From: Actinacidiphila acididurans
GTDB taxonomy: Bacteria; Actinomycetota; Actinomycetes; Streptomycetales; Streptomycetaceae
DNA: 64,000 nt
Assembly (NCBI RefSeq): GCF_016918855.1
Contig: NZ_JADKYB010000010.1
Span: 124,001-188,000, forward strand
Direction of reading: 5' to 3'
In this document: positions 25,510 through 35,400 of the stretch, in pieces
How positions within the stretch are numbered: position 1 is the first letter of the stretch
Layout: the number at the start of each line of letters is the position of its first letter
Made by a program: the position numbers and the translations under genes
Notes under the pieces: model-generated
Databases searched by the model: none
What the model saw: only the letters and a program-made list of their open reading frames with translations
What the model was told of the DNA's origin: nothing

Positions 25510-26056
25510 GGCCGTAGCCGCCTCGCTCCTCGCGGCGGCCGGCTGTGGCGATCCCACCCCGGGCTGCCGCTGCAGGCGCTCGTGTCTGCGCTCCAGGGCG
25601 CCGGACAACGGCAGTGCCACCGTGCTTTCCCCAGGGCGCGGAGTGAAGCAGGATGCGCAGCCGCGACCGCCGCCCGGCCATCGTGGGGCTCGGACGAGCA
25701 AGGGCGGCGGCGTTGTCCTTGCGCATGCCGGCCACGACAGCGGCAGTGCGGGCGGCAGTCCGGGCAATGCATTCCCGGCTGTACTCCAGACCGCAGGATC
25801 GGTGTCCAGGGCGCATTCCCGATCAGGTCGCCCTGTCCCGCGCCGCGCCACGGCCACTGGACAGCCGCCAGAGGCCCGGGCGCCCTGCCATGAACAGGGC
25901 GGGCGGACGGCCCCGAACACCCAGCACAGCCGCCTGCCTGTCCGTCACGGCCATGCGACGCCAACTCACCCGGAAGCATGGGCCGCTTCATCCTGCCGTG
26001 TGGTTTCCCGCTCGGACCGGGAACCCGCGATGCTCCGCGGCCGGTAGACGACGGGC
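25510..26056. other. 547-bp gap without a convincing gene
   Basis: Open frames occur on both strands but look like shadows: Arg/Pro-rich, with no family-like sequence and no good start. It separates the coiled-coil gene from the secreted nuclease gene. No clear hairpin terminator was found. Confidence 0.4.
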
Positions 26057-27064
26057 ATGCCATCCGTGATCCGTACCGCGCTCGCCGGCCTGCTGGCCTG
26101 CGCCGCCGTGACCGTGACCGCCCCCGCCCACGCCGCCGACCCCCCGGCACAGCACAGCGTCGCCCTCCACCAGGCCGTAGCGACACTTCCGTTGGCCGCC
26201 GAGGACCGCACCGGCTACAACCGCGAATCGAGCTTCGGCGGCTGGATCGACGCCGACCACAACGGCTGCAACACCAGGGCCGAGGTTCTGCTGGAGGAAG
26301 CCGTCACCGCGCCGACCGTGGCCGGCACCTGCACCCTGACCGGCGGGTCCTGGAACTCCTGGTACGACGACACCACCGTGACCGGCGCCCGCGCCCTCGA
26401 CATCGACCACCTGGTCCCGCTCGCCGAAGCCTGGGACTCCGGCGCCTCCCGCTGGACCAAGGCCCATCGGGTCGCCTACGCCAACTACCTCGCCGACCCG
26501 CGCCACCTCGTCGCCGTCACCGCCCGCTCCAACCGGAGCAAAGCCGATCAGGACCCCGCCACCTGGATGCCGCCCTCCCCCGACGCCACCTGCCGCTACA
26601 CCGCCGACTGGCTCAGCGTGAAACTCACCTGGGGCCTGTCGGTCGACCCGGCCGAACGAGACGCCCTGACCCGCCTCGCCGACGGCTGCCCCGACCAGGA
26701 CATCGTCTACACCCCCGCACCGGCCCACACCAGCCAGGCAGCCGTCACCGCACAGCCCCGGGACCAGATCCAGTGCCCCCGCGGATACGTGTGCATCTAC
26801 CCCGACATCAACTACGGCGGCCAGCCCTACGTCAAACGCGCCGTCGACGGCAGCGTCAGGCACCTGCCCGACTACATCCGCGGCCACGGCAGCTCCATCA
26901 TCAACAACAGCAGCCGCACCGCACGGGTCTACCAGAAGGACAACTACTTCGGCCGCCACGTGTGCGTCGGCCGCGACGGAGGCACCATCCACGACCTGCG
27001 CTCCTACGGCATGAACGACACCACCCACTCCCTGCGAAACAACGACACCCCCTGCGGCGCGTAG
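26057..27064 (+). CDS. Secreted HNH nuclease fused to I36 peptidase-inhibitor-like domain
   Basis: 335 aa. A signal peptide ends near AHA (residues 25-27). The nuclease part resembles GmrSD C-terminal/DUF1524-type HNH domains: GYNRESSFGGWIDADHNGC, then ALDIDHLVPLAEAWDSGA (D115, D117, H118), LVAVTARSNRSKADQDPATW (N159) and a CRYTADWLSVK segment. Residues 238-335 match the I36 (Streptomyces metalloproteinase inhibitor-like, beta/gamma-crystallin) fold: CPRGYVCIYPDINYGG and YFGRHVCVGRDGG with paired cysteines. The protein is probably exported and cuts nucleic acid outside the cell or attacks neighbours. The last 323 bp are identical to the separate I36 gene near 63.5 kb. The nuclease half is a diverged relative of the gene at 62658. 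Confidence 0.85.
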   Translation: MPSVIRTALAGLLACAAVTVTAPAHAADPPAQHSVALHQAVATLPLAAEDRTGYNRESSFGGWIDADHNGCNTRAEVLLEEAVTAPTVAGTCTLTGGSWNSWYDDTTVTGARALDIDHLVPLAEAWDSGASRWTKAHRVAYANYLADPRHLVAVTARSNRSKADQDPATWMPPSPDATCRYTADWLSVKLTWGLSVDPAERDALTRLADGCPDQDIVYTPAPAHTSQAAVTAQPRDQIQCPRGYVCIYPDINYGGQPYVKRAVDGSVRHLPDYIRGHGSSIINNSSRTARVYQKDNYFGRHVCVGRDGGTIHDLRSYGMNDTTHSLRNNDTPCGA

Positions 27065-27079
27065 CCCCCACCAGGCCGC
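26757..27079 (+). repeat. 323-bp identical repeat, copy 1
   Basis: From CCCGGGACCAG at 26757 to 27079 the sequence is base-for-base the same as 63578-63900, covering the I36 domain, stop codon and about 15 bp beyond. Flanks diverge sharply. A recent gene conversion or duplication is the simplest reading. Confidence 0.9.
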
Positions 27080-27211
27080 CCGGGACAGCCCGCGCCCGGG
27101 TGACCCCCTCGCAACGTAGGTGGCGGACATCGGTCCAGGGTTCGCCTTGTTCTGCGGGCGGGCGGTGCCGACCGGGACGGTGATCGGCGGGTCCGTCGGG
27201 ATCGGGGCGGG

Positions 27212-29065
27212 TCAGCGTTTGATGCGGCCGCGGACGGCGAGGGCTGCGAGGCCGAGGAGGACGGGTTCGGTGAAGCGCGAGGCCATTTCGGTGTAGGTGC
27301 CGGCGGTGGTGAGGTCCTGGCCGGAGGAGCGGAAGATCACGCTGTTGACGACGACGCGCAGGCTCTTCTCGAACCGGTCGCTCGTCAGGCGCTTCCTGAC
27401 CGACCCTGCGGGATTCGCCGGGTCCGGGCTGTGGGTGGTCAACGTGATGTGCTGGCCGGTGATGGTGCCGGTGGTACGGGAGGGTGTGCCGTCCTTGGGC
27501 AGCCCCCACAGCATCATCACCAGCACGGTGAACGTGACGGCGGCCAGGAGCCAGCCGAGAGCGCGCGCGGCGCGCAGGCCATAGCCCGACAGGGCCCAGT
27601 AGGCGGTGAGCAGCCCGCGCTCCGCACGGTCGGTGCCGGGGTCCGCACGGCGCATTTCCATCTCGCCGTAGTAGAAGTCCGCGGCACCGGGCTCGTTGCT
27701 GGAGTCCTCGTAGGACTTTCGCAGCGCCCGGTAGACGGCCGCCAGCGCCCCTGGCTGAACCACGTCGACACCGGGCGGAGCCGCCAGCCATCCCGGAGCG
27801 GCATCGGGCCTGGTGTGGCGCCAGTGCTGCTCCTCGGCCAGCGTGCTGCGGTGCGTGTGACGCACCGGCAGCCAGCCATGGCGGTGGACGCCCATCGGGG
27901 CCGTGCGGAACTGGCTGCGGCCCTCCAGGCGCAACTGGTCCAGGTGGATCGTGCCGGAGAACAGGCAGCTGGACAGGTCGAGGTCGGTGAGTACCAGGTG
28001 CGCGGCGTCCACGCCTCGCAATGACGTCACGCGGGCCTGCTCCGGCAGACCGGCCAGCACGCTCTCGTCCAGCGTCGTTCCCGCACGCGCGGTGAAGGGA
28101 CGCTGGCGGTCGGCAACGGCCAACGGGTACTCGAAGACCGCGTCGCTCAGGTCGGCTTCGGCGTAACGGAGCCAGAGCGTGGCCGTTTCCGACCACCGGG
28201 TCCGTCGGCACACCAGACGCCTCGCGGCCACCTCCACGGTGACCGGAGCCCCGAAGGAGGCGGCAGACAGATCCAGCACACCCCCGCAGACCAGCGGCCC
28301 CAAGGACGAAGCCCGCTCGAACGACGCCGAAATGAACGAGGCTTCCCCGATGAAGGTGGCCGAGTCGAACCAGGCATCCTTGGCGAAGACGGCCGAGCCG
28401 AACCGCGCTTGCCCGGTGATCGTGGCCGAGTCGAACTGGGCATCCTGGGTAAAGGTGGCCGAGTCGAACCAGGCATTCGTGAAGGTTGCCAAATAGAACA
28501 GGGCGGTCCCGGCGAAGGTGGTCGAGTCGAACAGGGCGGTCCCGGCGAAGGTGGTCGAGTCGAACAGGGCATCCCCGTTGAAGGTGGCCGAGCCGAACCA
28601 GGCGGTCCCGGCGAAGGTTGCCGAGTTGAACCGGGCATCCCGCGTGAAGGTGGCCGAGCCGAACGAGGCATCCCCGGTGAAGATCGCCGAGCCGAACCAG
28701 GCGGTCCCGGCGAAGGTTGCCGAGTTGAACCGGGCATCCCGCGTGAAGGTGGCCGAGCCGAACGAGGCATCCCCGGTGAAGATCGCCGAGTCGAACTGGG
28801 CGGTGCCGATCCTCGCGAGGCTCGTAGTGGGATCGGTGAGCCGGGAGAGGATCTGGTCGAGCAAGGCTTGCGCGATGGTGGTACCCCGTAGGTCCAGGTC
28901 GTCCCCCGGGGACAGGGACGTCAGGTAGGCGTGCTGCTCCGCGGGGGCGGCGTGGGTGAGGCACCGAACTGAGCCGGGGACGGTGATACCACGGCACCCG
29001 ACCGGGTCGCTCGCGGATGCACCATCGCCGCAGTGGGCCCACGAAAGGGGCGGGGCGGTAGCCAT
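27212..29065 (-). CDS. Pentapeptide-like repeat membrane protein
   Basis: 617 aa from ATG 29065. Residues 1-85 hold a Cys/His-bearing head (WAHCGDGASASDPVGCRGI, then CLTHAAPAEQHAYLTSL). Residues about 85-250 are about 15 repeats of 11 residues with pattern A-x-F-x-S-A-T-F-x-x-D (Pentapeptide_3-like). A further solenoid-like stretch follows to about 390. The C-terminal part carries one clear TM helix (LGWLLAAVTFTVLVMMLWGL) and possibly a second near the end (FTEPVLLGLAALAV). Pentapeptide-type repeats form a beta helix that can mimic DNA or act as a scaffold. Here the role is unknown; a membrane-anchored scaffold is an inference. It faces the coiled-coil gene at 29328 divergently. Confidence 0.85.
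   Translation of the reverse strand: MATAPPLSWAHCGDGASASDPVGCRGITVPGSVRCLTHAAPAEQHAYLTSLSPGDDLDLRGTTIAQALLDQILSRLTDPTTSLARIGTAQFDSAIFTGDASFGSATFTRDARFNSATFAGTAWFGSAIFTGDASFGSATFTRDARFNSATFAGTAWFGSATFNGDALFDSTTFAGTALFDSTTFAGTALFYLATFTNAWFDSATFTQDAQFDSATITGQARFGSAVFAKDAWFDSATFIGEASFISASFERASSLGPLVCGGVLDLSAASFGAPVTVEVAARRLVCRRTRWSETATLWLRYAEADLSDAVFEYPLAVADRQRPFTARAGTTLDESVLAGLPEQARVTSLRGVDAAHLVLTDLDLSSCLFSGTIHLDQLRLEGRSQFRTAPMGVHRHGWLPVRHTHRSTLAEEQHWRHTRPDAAPGWLAAPPGVDVVQPGALAAVYRALRKSYEDSSNEPGAADFYYGEMEMRRADPGTDRAERGLLTAYWALSGYGLRAARALGWLLAAVTFTVLVMMLWGLPKDGTPSRTTGTITGQHITLTTHSPDPANPAGSVRKRLTSDRFEKSLRVVVNSVIFRSSGQDLTTAGTYTEMASRFTEPVLLGLAALAVRGRIKR
28508..28792 (-). repeat. 33-bp-based tandem repeats with a 99-bp duplication
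   Basis: The 11-residue repeats are also repeats in DNA. Positions 28595-28693 and 28694-28792 are two 99-bp copies (three units each) that differ only near the last bases. Two further near-identical 33-bp units lie at about 28508-28573. Such runs expand and shrink by slippage or unequal crossover. Confidence 0.85.
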
Positions 29066-29275
29066 GTCCCGGTGTTAGCGCACCTCCAGTGGCCGGAACG
29101 GGCCTTCCTCCCATCCGTTACAGCATTGGCGCGAGGCCGGGAGAACACCCCCGTGCTATCCGGAGACGCGCTATTCCGTCGGTGGCTCGACCCCTGCCGC
29201 GCGTCCCGGCGGCCCCAGGCCGAGCTGCCCGGACCCCGGCATGCGCCCGGGGCCGGCCGGGGCGAGGCTGGGGGT

Positions 29276-29341
29276 ATGGAGCAGGTCACCGTGCCGGAGG
29301 GGCACCCGGCGGGCCGGGGCGGGAGCCATGCCGCCGCGTGA
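29276..29341 (+). CDS. Candidate 21-aa leader ORF overlapping the second coiled-coil gene
   Basis: ATG 29276 opens MEQVTVPEGHPAGRGGSHAAA, with its stop inside the start region of the gene at 29328. The design is the same as at 24471-24536. It could set up translational coupling or be an accident of duplicated sequence. Confidence 0.35.
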   Translation: MEQVTVPEGHPAGRGGSHAAA

Positions 29342-30260
29342 CAAGACCGGGCGAGGCCGTGAGAGCAAGGACCGGGCGGCCGACACCCCGGTCGACGTCC
29401 AGACCGTCACCGACGACCTCTACACCGCCCCACCCGGCGACTTCACCGCGCTGCGGGACGAAAAGGCCGCGGTCGCCCGGCGGGCCGGCGACCGGGACGC
29501 CGCCCGCGCCATCGCCGCCCTGCGTCGGCCGACGCTGTCCGCCTGGGCCTGCAACCTCCTGGTCCGCCGCCGACCGGACGAGACCCGCGCGTTCCTCGAG
29601 CTCGGTGAAGCCCTGCGCCAAACCCACGGGGAGCTGTCCGGACAGCAGTGGCGCGTCATCACCGCCCTGTCCCGCCAGGCCACCCGCCTGGCCGCCGACG
29701 CCGGCCACCGCCTCAGCCAGACCGTGCTGCGGGAAGTGGAGAGCACACTGCGCGCGGTGATCGCCGACCCCGACGCCGCACGGCAGTGGGCCACCGGCAC
29801 CCTGGCCGCACCCCTCACGCCGCCCGCCAGCTTCACCCCCGCCAGCGGTGCCCGTGAGGTCGCCGCTCCTGTCCCCGCCCCGCCACCGGCCGGCCGCGGC
29901 CGGGACGAGCACGAGGACGAACTCGCCGAACGCCGTCGGCGGCAGCATCAGGCGGAGCTGGAGCGCGCCCGCCAGGCCCTCACCGACGCCAGCAACCGCG
30001 TACGCCAGCAGCAGGCCGACCAGCGCGAGGCGAAGAAGGCGTACGACCGGGCCCACGACGCCCGCGAACGCGCCGAAGCGAAAGCCCGCGAGCTGCACGA
30101 ACAGCTCCGTCAGGCCGAGGACGAGGCCGAACACGTCACCTGGACCGAACACGAAACAGAAGACGAACTCCACACCGCCGACCAGGCCCTCGCCCGCGCC
30201 GAAGCCGACCTGCAACAAGCCCGCCAGAACGTCGAACGCCTCAGCAAGGCCGTCACCTGA
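29328..30260 (+). CDS. Coiled-coil protein, paralogue 2
   Basis: 310 aa from ATG 29328 with GGGAG just upstream. It has the same plan as the gene at 24523: a helical N-terminal block (VDVQTVTDDLYTAPPGDFTA, LSAWACNLLVRRRPD), a Pro-rich linker and a long charged coiled coil (QAELERARQALTDASNRV to the end). It lacks a short DAERMRE-type insert found in the first copy. The high similarity over coding and upstream DNA shows fairly recent duplication. Downstream lies a short reverse gene and then an HNH lipoprotein. Function unknown; a cytoplasmic structural or regulatory role is possible. Confidence 0.75.
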   Translation: MPPRDKTGRGRESKDRAADTPVDVQTVTDDLYTAPPGDFTALRDEKAAVARRAGDRDAARAIAALRRPTLSAWACNLLVRRRPDETRAFLELGEALRQTHGELSGQQWRVITALSRQATRLAADAGHRLSQTVLREVESTLRAVIADPDAARQWATGTLAAPLTPPASFTPASGAREVAAPVPAPPPAGRGRDEHEDELAERRRRQHQAELERARQALTDASNRVRQQQADQREAKKAYDRAHDARERAEAKARELHEQLRQAEDEAEHVTWTEHETEDELHTADQALARAEADLQQARQNVERLSKAVT

Positions 30261-30381
30261 CCACGCTGCCGCTTCCCAGGCCCCCGAGCAGCCCGTCGAA
30301 CACGGGAAGGCGCCCCGGTCCACGACGCTGGCAGAACCTCCCCCGCCTCGGCCTCCCCCGCCACCCGGGGCGGAACACCGC

Positions 30382-30726
30382 TCAGACGGCGCCCTCCGGA
30401 TCTTCCCGCGAGTGCGTCCGCATCTCGTGCTCGAGCTCGAAGCTCGACGTGAGGCCGGCCGCGTCCACGATCCGGCGCCGTTCCTGACCGGCAGCCACCG
30501 CCGCGGCATGCAGCCTGGCGAACTCGTCGTTCTCCTCCTGTGTCCACGGCCGCAGGACGGGCCGCTCCCCGCGCTCGGCCGGCGGCTGGGCGCTCGCCTT
30601 CCGCGCGGCGTCCACCTCCATGCGGTACGCCTCCACACGGGCCCAGGCCGCGTCCGCGGCCCGCTGAGCATCCAGCACTTCGGGCTTACTGTGCAGGTCA
30701 AGGGGGTCTTTATGGGTATCGGGCAT
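30382..30726 (-). CDS. Small conserved hypothetical protein
   Basis: 114 aa from ATG 30726 (MPDTHKDPLDLHSKPEVLDA). The protein is soluble, helical and charged (AADAAWARVEAYRMEVDAAR, then WTQEENDEFARLHAAAVAAG), with an acidic and basic mix typical of small cytoplasmic accessory proteins. An ATG at 30738 would add four residues; no strong ribosome site favours either. It is convergent with the coiled-coil gene and divergent from the HNH lipoprotein. No family is recognised. Confidence 0.6.
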   Translation of the reverse strand: MPDTHKDPLDLHSKPEVLDAQRAADAAWARVEAYRMEVDAARKASAQPPAERGERPVLRPWTQEENDEFARLHAAAVAAGQERRRIVDAAGLTSSFELEHEMRTHSREDPEGAV

Positions 30727-30862
30727 GCCCGGCAGCATACGAACCACCACTGACAATCGAACACAGAGCCGGTAGTAGCCGCCGGGGCGGTGCCCTGTTC
30801 CCGGGCTTGGCGCGGCGCGGAGTTGGGCAGTGTGTCGGCGCCGCATGCCCGAAGGAGTTCCT

Positions 30863-31525
30863 GTGCGCCGTACTGTCCGCCTCGTTCCGTTCGCCGCTGC
30901 AACGCTGCTACTCGCGGCCTGCAACCCCCACACCGTGACGGGGACCAGCAGCCCTTCGGGGGCTGCGGCGCCGCCGGCCCGCACCACCACCGGCGGACCC
31001 GCCCAAACGGGCGGTGGGCCGATCCCACTCGGGCCCGGACCGCAGGCCACCTACCGTGTGCAGCCACAGCCCGCGGCCGGGTCGTGCCACTACCGGTACG
31101 AGCAGGGCGAACCGCTCCCCGACACAGCGTGCACCCCAGGCGCCCGCAATCCCGCGGTCACGCAGGCAACGATCAAGACGACCATCTGCAGGTCGGGCTA
31201 CACCGCCACGATCCGGCCCCCGGCCTCGATCACCGGCGCCGAGAAGAAGCTCAGCGAAAAGGCCTACGGCACCGCGAGCAGCCCCAGCGTCACCGAGTAC
31301 GACCACCTGCTCAGCCTCGAGGATGGCGGCGACCCCAACGACCCCCGCAACTTGTGGCCGGAGCCTCCCGACCCCGGTCACACCCACGGCATCAACAACC
31401 TCAAAGACCCCGTCGAAACCAAACTCAAGACCGCCGTCTGCGACGGGAAAGTCACACTGGCCGCCGCCCAGCAGGCACTCGTGCAGGACTGGACGACCGC
31501 CCTGGACCGTCTCGGTCTCGAATAA
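30863..31525 (+). CDS. HNH-like nuclease lipoprotein
   Basis: 220 aa from GTG 30863, chosen for the AGGAG 6 nt upstream and because the signal peptide then starts correctly (VRRTVRLVPFAAATLLLAAC). The lipobox LLAAC places the lipid on Cys20. A Thr/Pro/Gly-rich linker (21-70) is followed by the catalytic part: GYTATIRPPASITGAEKK, TEYDHLLSLEDGG (D147, H148), NDPRNLWPEP (N163) and HGINNLKDPVETKL. The pattern fits small bacterial HNH-type nucleases that end in a VCDG...AQQAL..DW helix. It would sit on the outer face of the membrane. The substrate is not known. Confidence 0.8.
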   Translation: MRRTVRLVPFAAATLLLAACNPHTVTGTSSPSGAAAPPARTTTGGPAQTGGGPIPLGPGPQATYRVQPQPAAGSCHYRYEQGEPLPDTACTPGARNPAVTQATIKTTICRSGYTATIRPPASITGAEKKLSEKAYGTASSPSVTEYDHLLSLEDGGDPNDPRNLWPEPPDPGHTHGINNLKDPVETKLKTAVCDGKVTLAAAQQALVQDWTTALDRLGLE

Positions 31526-31850
31526 CCCGCCCGCAGAACATCGAGCGTAGGCGTACACCGCAGCCCAGACCGAGACCAGCCTCCCGGGCGCGGCCGGTTG
31601 CCGCCCGTGCCCGCTTCGCCCCAGACCCGGCCCGGGTCAGCTCGACTCAGCACGCCGAGTTGCCTCGACGTTTCGACCGGGGCCAGCCCGGAGCGTGCCC
31701 CGCAGCACGAACTGCCGCCCCGACCGGCCTGTCAACGCCTCTGCGTAGGGAGGTAAGGCCGGCAACTCCCGGAGCAGCACGGCTACGGAGCGTCGCCCAA
31801 GCGGGGGAAGTACGGTACGAGCATGCCGTAGATCGTTTAGGGGACGCCTC
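31526..31850. other. Intergenic stretch, no gene seen
   Basis: 325 bp between the stops of two convergent genes. No gene, and no clear terminator hairpin, was identified by eye. Confidence 0.4.
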
Positions 31851-32321
31851 TCAGAGGCACCCGGAGTGGTCGATGGTTTCCAGATTGACCAGGAGGTCGC
31901 CTGTGTGCACATTTAGGAAGGACTGGCTGCTGTGCCAGCCTTTGAGTTGGCGGTCGATGTCCACGGCGTAATAGTCGTTACCCACACCAATCCAGCCGTC
32001 AGCGTGCCACCCAGCGGCCCGAACGGTCCGCAGGATCTTTTCGCGCACGGACTCAGTGTTCGCCACCGTATAGTGGATTTCCACGTACGGCGCATCCTCG
32101 AACCTGCAGACCTTGTAACGATGGAGTGTCTTGTGAGGCCCGAGGACCCGGTCGAGCGCCGGGATGATGGGGTCCGCCTGCAATTGTTCGAGCCGTGCGT
32201 CGATTTGCTCGTCCTGGCGGTGTTTGTGTATCTCATGGACCGAAAGTCCAGTCGCCGCCACTACCGCGACGGCGGCCGCGACCACGTACCCGAACCTTCG
32301 TCGCTTGAAAACCATCCGCAT
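31851..32321 (-). CDS. Small membrane-anchored protein, candidate immunity protein for the RHS toxin
   Basis: 156 aa from ATG 32321 (GGAGG about 8-12 nt upstream); an ATG at 32330 sits too close to that site. Residues 7-30 form one TM helix (FGYVVAAAVAVVAATGLSV) with a basic start. The rest is an extracytoplasmic-looking alpha/beta domain: ARLEQLQADPIIPALDRVLG, then EIHYTVANTESVREKILRTV, GWIGVGNDYYAVDIDRQL and NLETIDHSGCL. It starts 101 bp after the stop of the 2117-residue RHS gene in the same direction, the position expected for a cognate immunity gene. A membrane-bound inhibitor facing outside would protect against a secreted toxin. This role is inferred from position only. Confidence 0.7.
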   Translation of the reverse strand: MRMVFKRRRFGYVVAAAVAVVAATGLSVHEIHKHRQDEQIDARLEQLQADPIIPALDRVLGPHKTLHRYKVCRFEDAPYVEIHYTVANTESVREKILRTVRAAGWHADGWIGVGNDYYAVDIDRQLKGWHSSQSFLNVHTGDLLVNLETIDHSGCL

Positions 32322-32422
32322 GCCCCGCATCCCTCCCCCAAGAATCCGGCCCGCCCGGACAAACGGGCGGGCCGGACATCTGCTGTTTACCAAGGGGCCG
32401 CCACCTGTCGGGCGGTGGCCGG

Positions 32423-35400
32423 TCAGTAGTAGCCGTACCGGATACAGACCTTGTACTGGCTGGCAATGTATTTTGGTACCCCGACGCGGCTATCGTAGCA
32501 AGCGTACAGGAGCGCGTACTGCACGACGGTATTGGCGAAGACCCCGCCGTGCCTGGAATAGTGGAAGGTACTCTTCATCCAGGAGCCTATGTCCGCCCCC
32601 AACTGGTTGTTGTGGTAAGCCATTTTCTTCGCCGAGGACGGATTGCCCGGGTAATCTTCGTGTCGTCGCCCTGCCGCCAGCGCGGAACCCGGGCCGATGT
32701 CCCAGCTGAGCAGTGTCATCCACAGGATGTGCTGGAATGCGTCGGCGTAGCTGCGGCCCATCGACTTGAGCGTCACGTGGAACACTCGCAGGGCCGTCGA
32801 GCGGGCCGCGTGGGCGTCGCTCAGGATGATGTCGCAAACTCGCCAGCGCGAAGGCCACCGACACCATTTCCGTTCGGCATGGGTGGAATTGTTGTTCTCG
32901 CTCTCGGAGTAGGTGCCGGTCGTATCGCTGCAGTTCACGGGATCGGAAGAGCAGTAGCTGTACGCATTGCCGCTGCCGCCGTCCACCGGGTCGATGGAGG
33001 TGAAGGCGCCGGCGAGTGGGTCGTAGAGGCGGACACCCATGAGGATCAGCCCGGTGGGCGTGTCGGCCCGCCGCTCGGCGGTACCGAGCCAGCCGAACCG
33101 GGAGGTGTTGGCGGTGTTGCCGAACTCGTCGTAGAAGGCGGCACTGATCGCGCCGGATGAGAGGTCCACCGTGGTGGCAATGTCCCCGTGGAGGTTTGCG
33201 AACTGGAGCGAGGTGCTGCTGCCGGTGACGGCGGCGAGGCCGCCGGACAGGTCGTCCACGTAGCGGGTGACGCCGCCGCTGGGGTCCTGGGTCCAGGCCG
33301 GGCTGTCGCTGTCGCCGTCGTAGTGGTTGACGGTGGTGCCCTGATCGGTCCAGGTCGAGCCGCCGTCGGTGCTGGTCTGGTTGTCAGTGCTCGCCAAGCG
33401 CTGGGCCGCGTCGAGGTACCAGATCTGCTTGGCCGTGGCGGTGGTCTCGGACCGGGGGAGGTTGTTGGCGTAGTACGCGAGCGAGGCGCCGGGGGCCGTG
33501 ACGGCGTTGCCGAACGCGTCGTAAGTGTAGCCGGCGTCGGTGAAACGGTCGGCGCTGTCGTAACCGTGATTCACGGTGGTGGTGGTCGTGGTGTCGGCTG
33601 TCGCGTCGGCGCAGTCGGTGGCGCTGCGGCCGGTGCTCAGCCCGGTGCGGTCGAAGCGCGCCGCCGATGCGAAGGTGTAGGAGCGGGTGGTGCACGAGTC
33701 GCCGGTGTCGTCCTGCGCCCGGGTCAGCCGGCCGGAGACGTCGTACTGGAAGCCGGTCGTGAGCGTCGTGCCGTTGTTTTCGACGTGGTCGGTCTGTTGA
33801 CCGGTGACGGCGAGGTCAGCCTGGTCGTACAGGACGACCTCGCCGGAGGCGTCGGTGTAGGTCCTGCCGGTCTGCTGGCCGTCGGTGTCGATGGTCCGTG
33901 TCAGGGTGTAGCCGCCGGGCAGTTTCTCCCCGAGGAGGTTGCCGTCGGCGTCGTAGCCGGTGGCGGTGAAGGTCCCTGCGACGGAGTCGGTGATCGACAG
34001 GGTCCGGCCGGTGGTGGGGTCGTAGGTCCAGGTTGTGGTTCCGGGTGCCGAGTCGGCCGAGGTGACGGGGCGGTCCTGTGCGTCGTAACCGGTGGTGGAC
34101 GAGTTGCCGTTGCCGTCGGTGTAGGAGACCTGACGGCCGAGGGCGTCGTAGTGCTTGGTGATGGTCTGGGTGCCGTTGGACTGGGTGGCGACCTGGCCGG
34201 TCGACGGGTCGTAGGTCTGGTCCGCCTCGGCGAGGGCTGTTCCGGTGGTGCTGGTCACCTGGACCGACTTCTCCCGTTCCGCGGGGTCGTACGCGGTGGT
34301 GACGGTCCGGGTCTGCCCGTTGGCGGTGTCGGTTTCGGAAATGGTGTTGCCGTACCGGTCGTAGGTGAAGGACTTGACGGGCAGTTCGCCAGGGTTGGCG
34401 CCGCCGGTGGCGGGCGCTGCCGGGCTGGTCTGGCAGATCCACCCGTCCCACTCGGGGCGGCCCTGGCAGCTTCCGGTGCCGGTGGCTGACCAGTAGAGGG
34501 TGTCGGTGGTGTTGGTGGCGTCCTGGTCCGGCTGGGTCTCGGTGAGCTGGTTGCCGTTGTCGTCGTAGGTGTAGGCGGCGGTCAGATCGAGCCCGTCCGG
34601 GTCGTCCACGTCCTTGAGCAGGTTGCCGGTGTCCCAGTCATAGACGCTCACCGTCCGCAGCGAATCACCGTCCGACGGATAACCCTCGACTGCGGCCCCG
34701 CTGGTCCGGGAGGTCGGCATGTCCGAGACCGCGGCGTCGGAGGGGCGGCCCTCATCGTAGTTCTGCACCGTATGGGCGCGGGCCGCAACGGAGGTGCCGG
34801 CGGGAAGCATGCCCAGCGGACCGGTCAGGTCATGGGTCAGGACGACGGTGTGCAGCGGCCCGTAGTCGCCGGTGTCCAGTTCGTCGCCGCTGCTGGCGGA
34901 GACGGTGTAGTCGGTCTCGCTGGAGAGCAGGTCGGCACGTTCCGCGGTGCCGTCAGCCTTCGCGAGCCGGTCGGCGAGCAGCGAGTCGCTGCTTGTGGTG
35001 GTGCCGAGGGCGAGCGCGCGGTTGTCGGCGGTCAGCTCGCGCACCACGTTACCGTCCGTGTCGTACTCGGTGGTGGTAATGGCCCCGCCGGGCCCGGCTG
35101 TGTTCACCGCGCGCCCATTGGCGTCGGAGTAGTCGATCGTGGCCGTGGCGTAGGCGGCAGCGGTGAGCTGGGTGCCGTCGTGGGAAGCGGGTTCGCCGCC
35201 GGGCGGGATGATCGCGGTTCCGGAGACGGGGTTGTCCGTCTGGTCCCACGTGCTGGTGGTCGCGCTGTCGAGCGGATAGGGGGCGCCGTCGCCGGAGACG
35301 GGAACCTGGTAGACGACCGAGGTGGTGGCTGTGCCGTCGACCGTGTCGGTGGTGCCGGTCGCCAGGGTCGGCCGGGACACGGACAGCAGCATGCCCGGAC

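Noticed and set aside
28480..28800. Possible CRISPR array in the 33-bp repeat region
   Set aside because: The repeats are contiguous, in frame and encode the 11-residue protein repeat; there are no unique spacers or cas genes.
29171..31067. 593-residue minus-strand ORF over the coiled-coil gene
   Set aside because: Antisense shadow; only its overlap with 30382-30726 is near a real minus-strand gene, which is in another frame.
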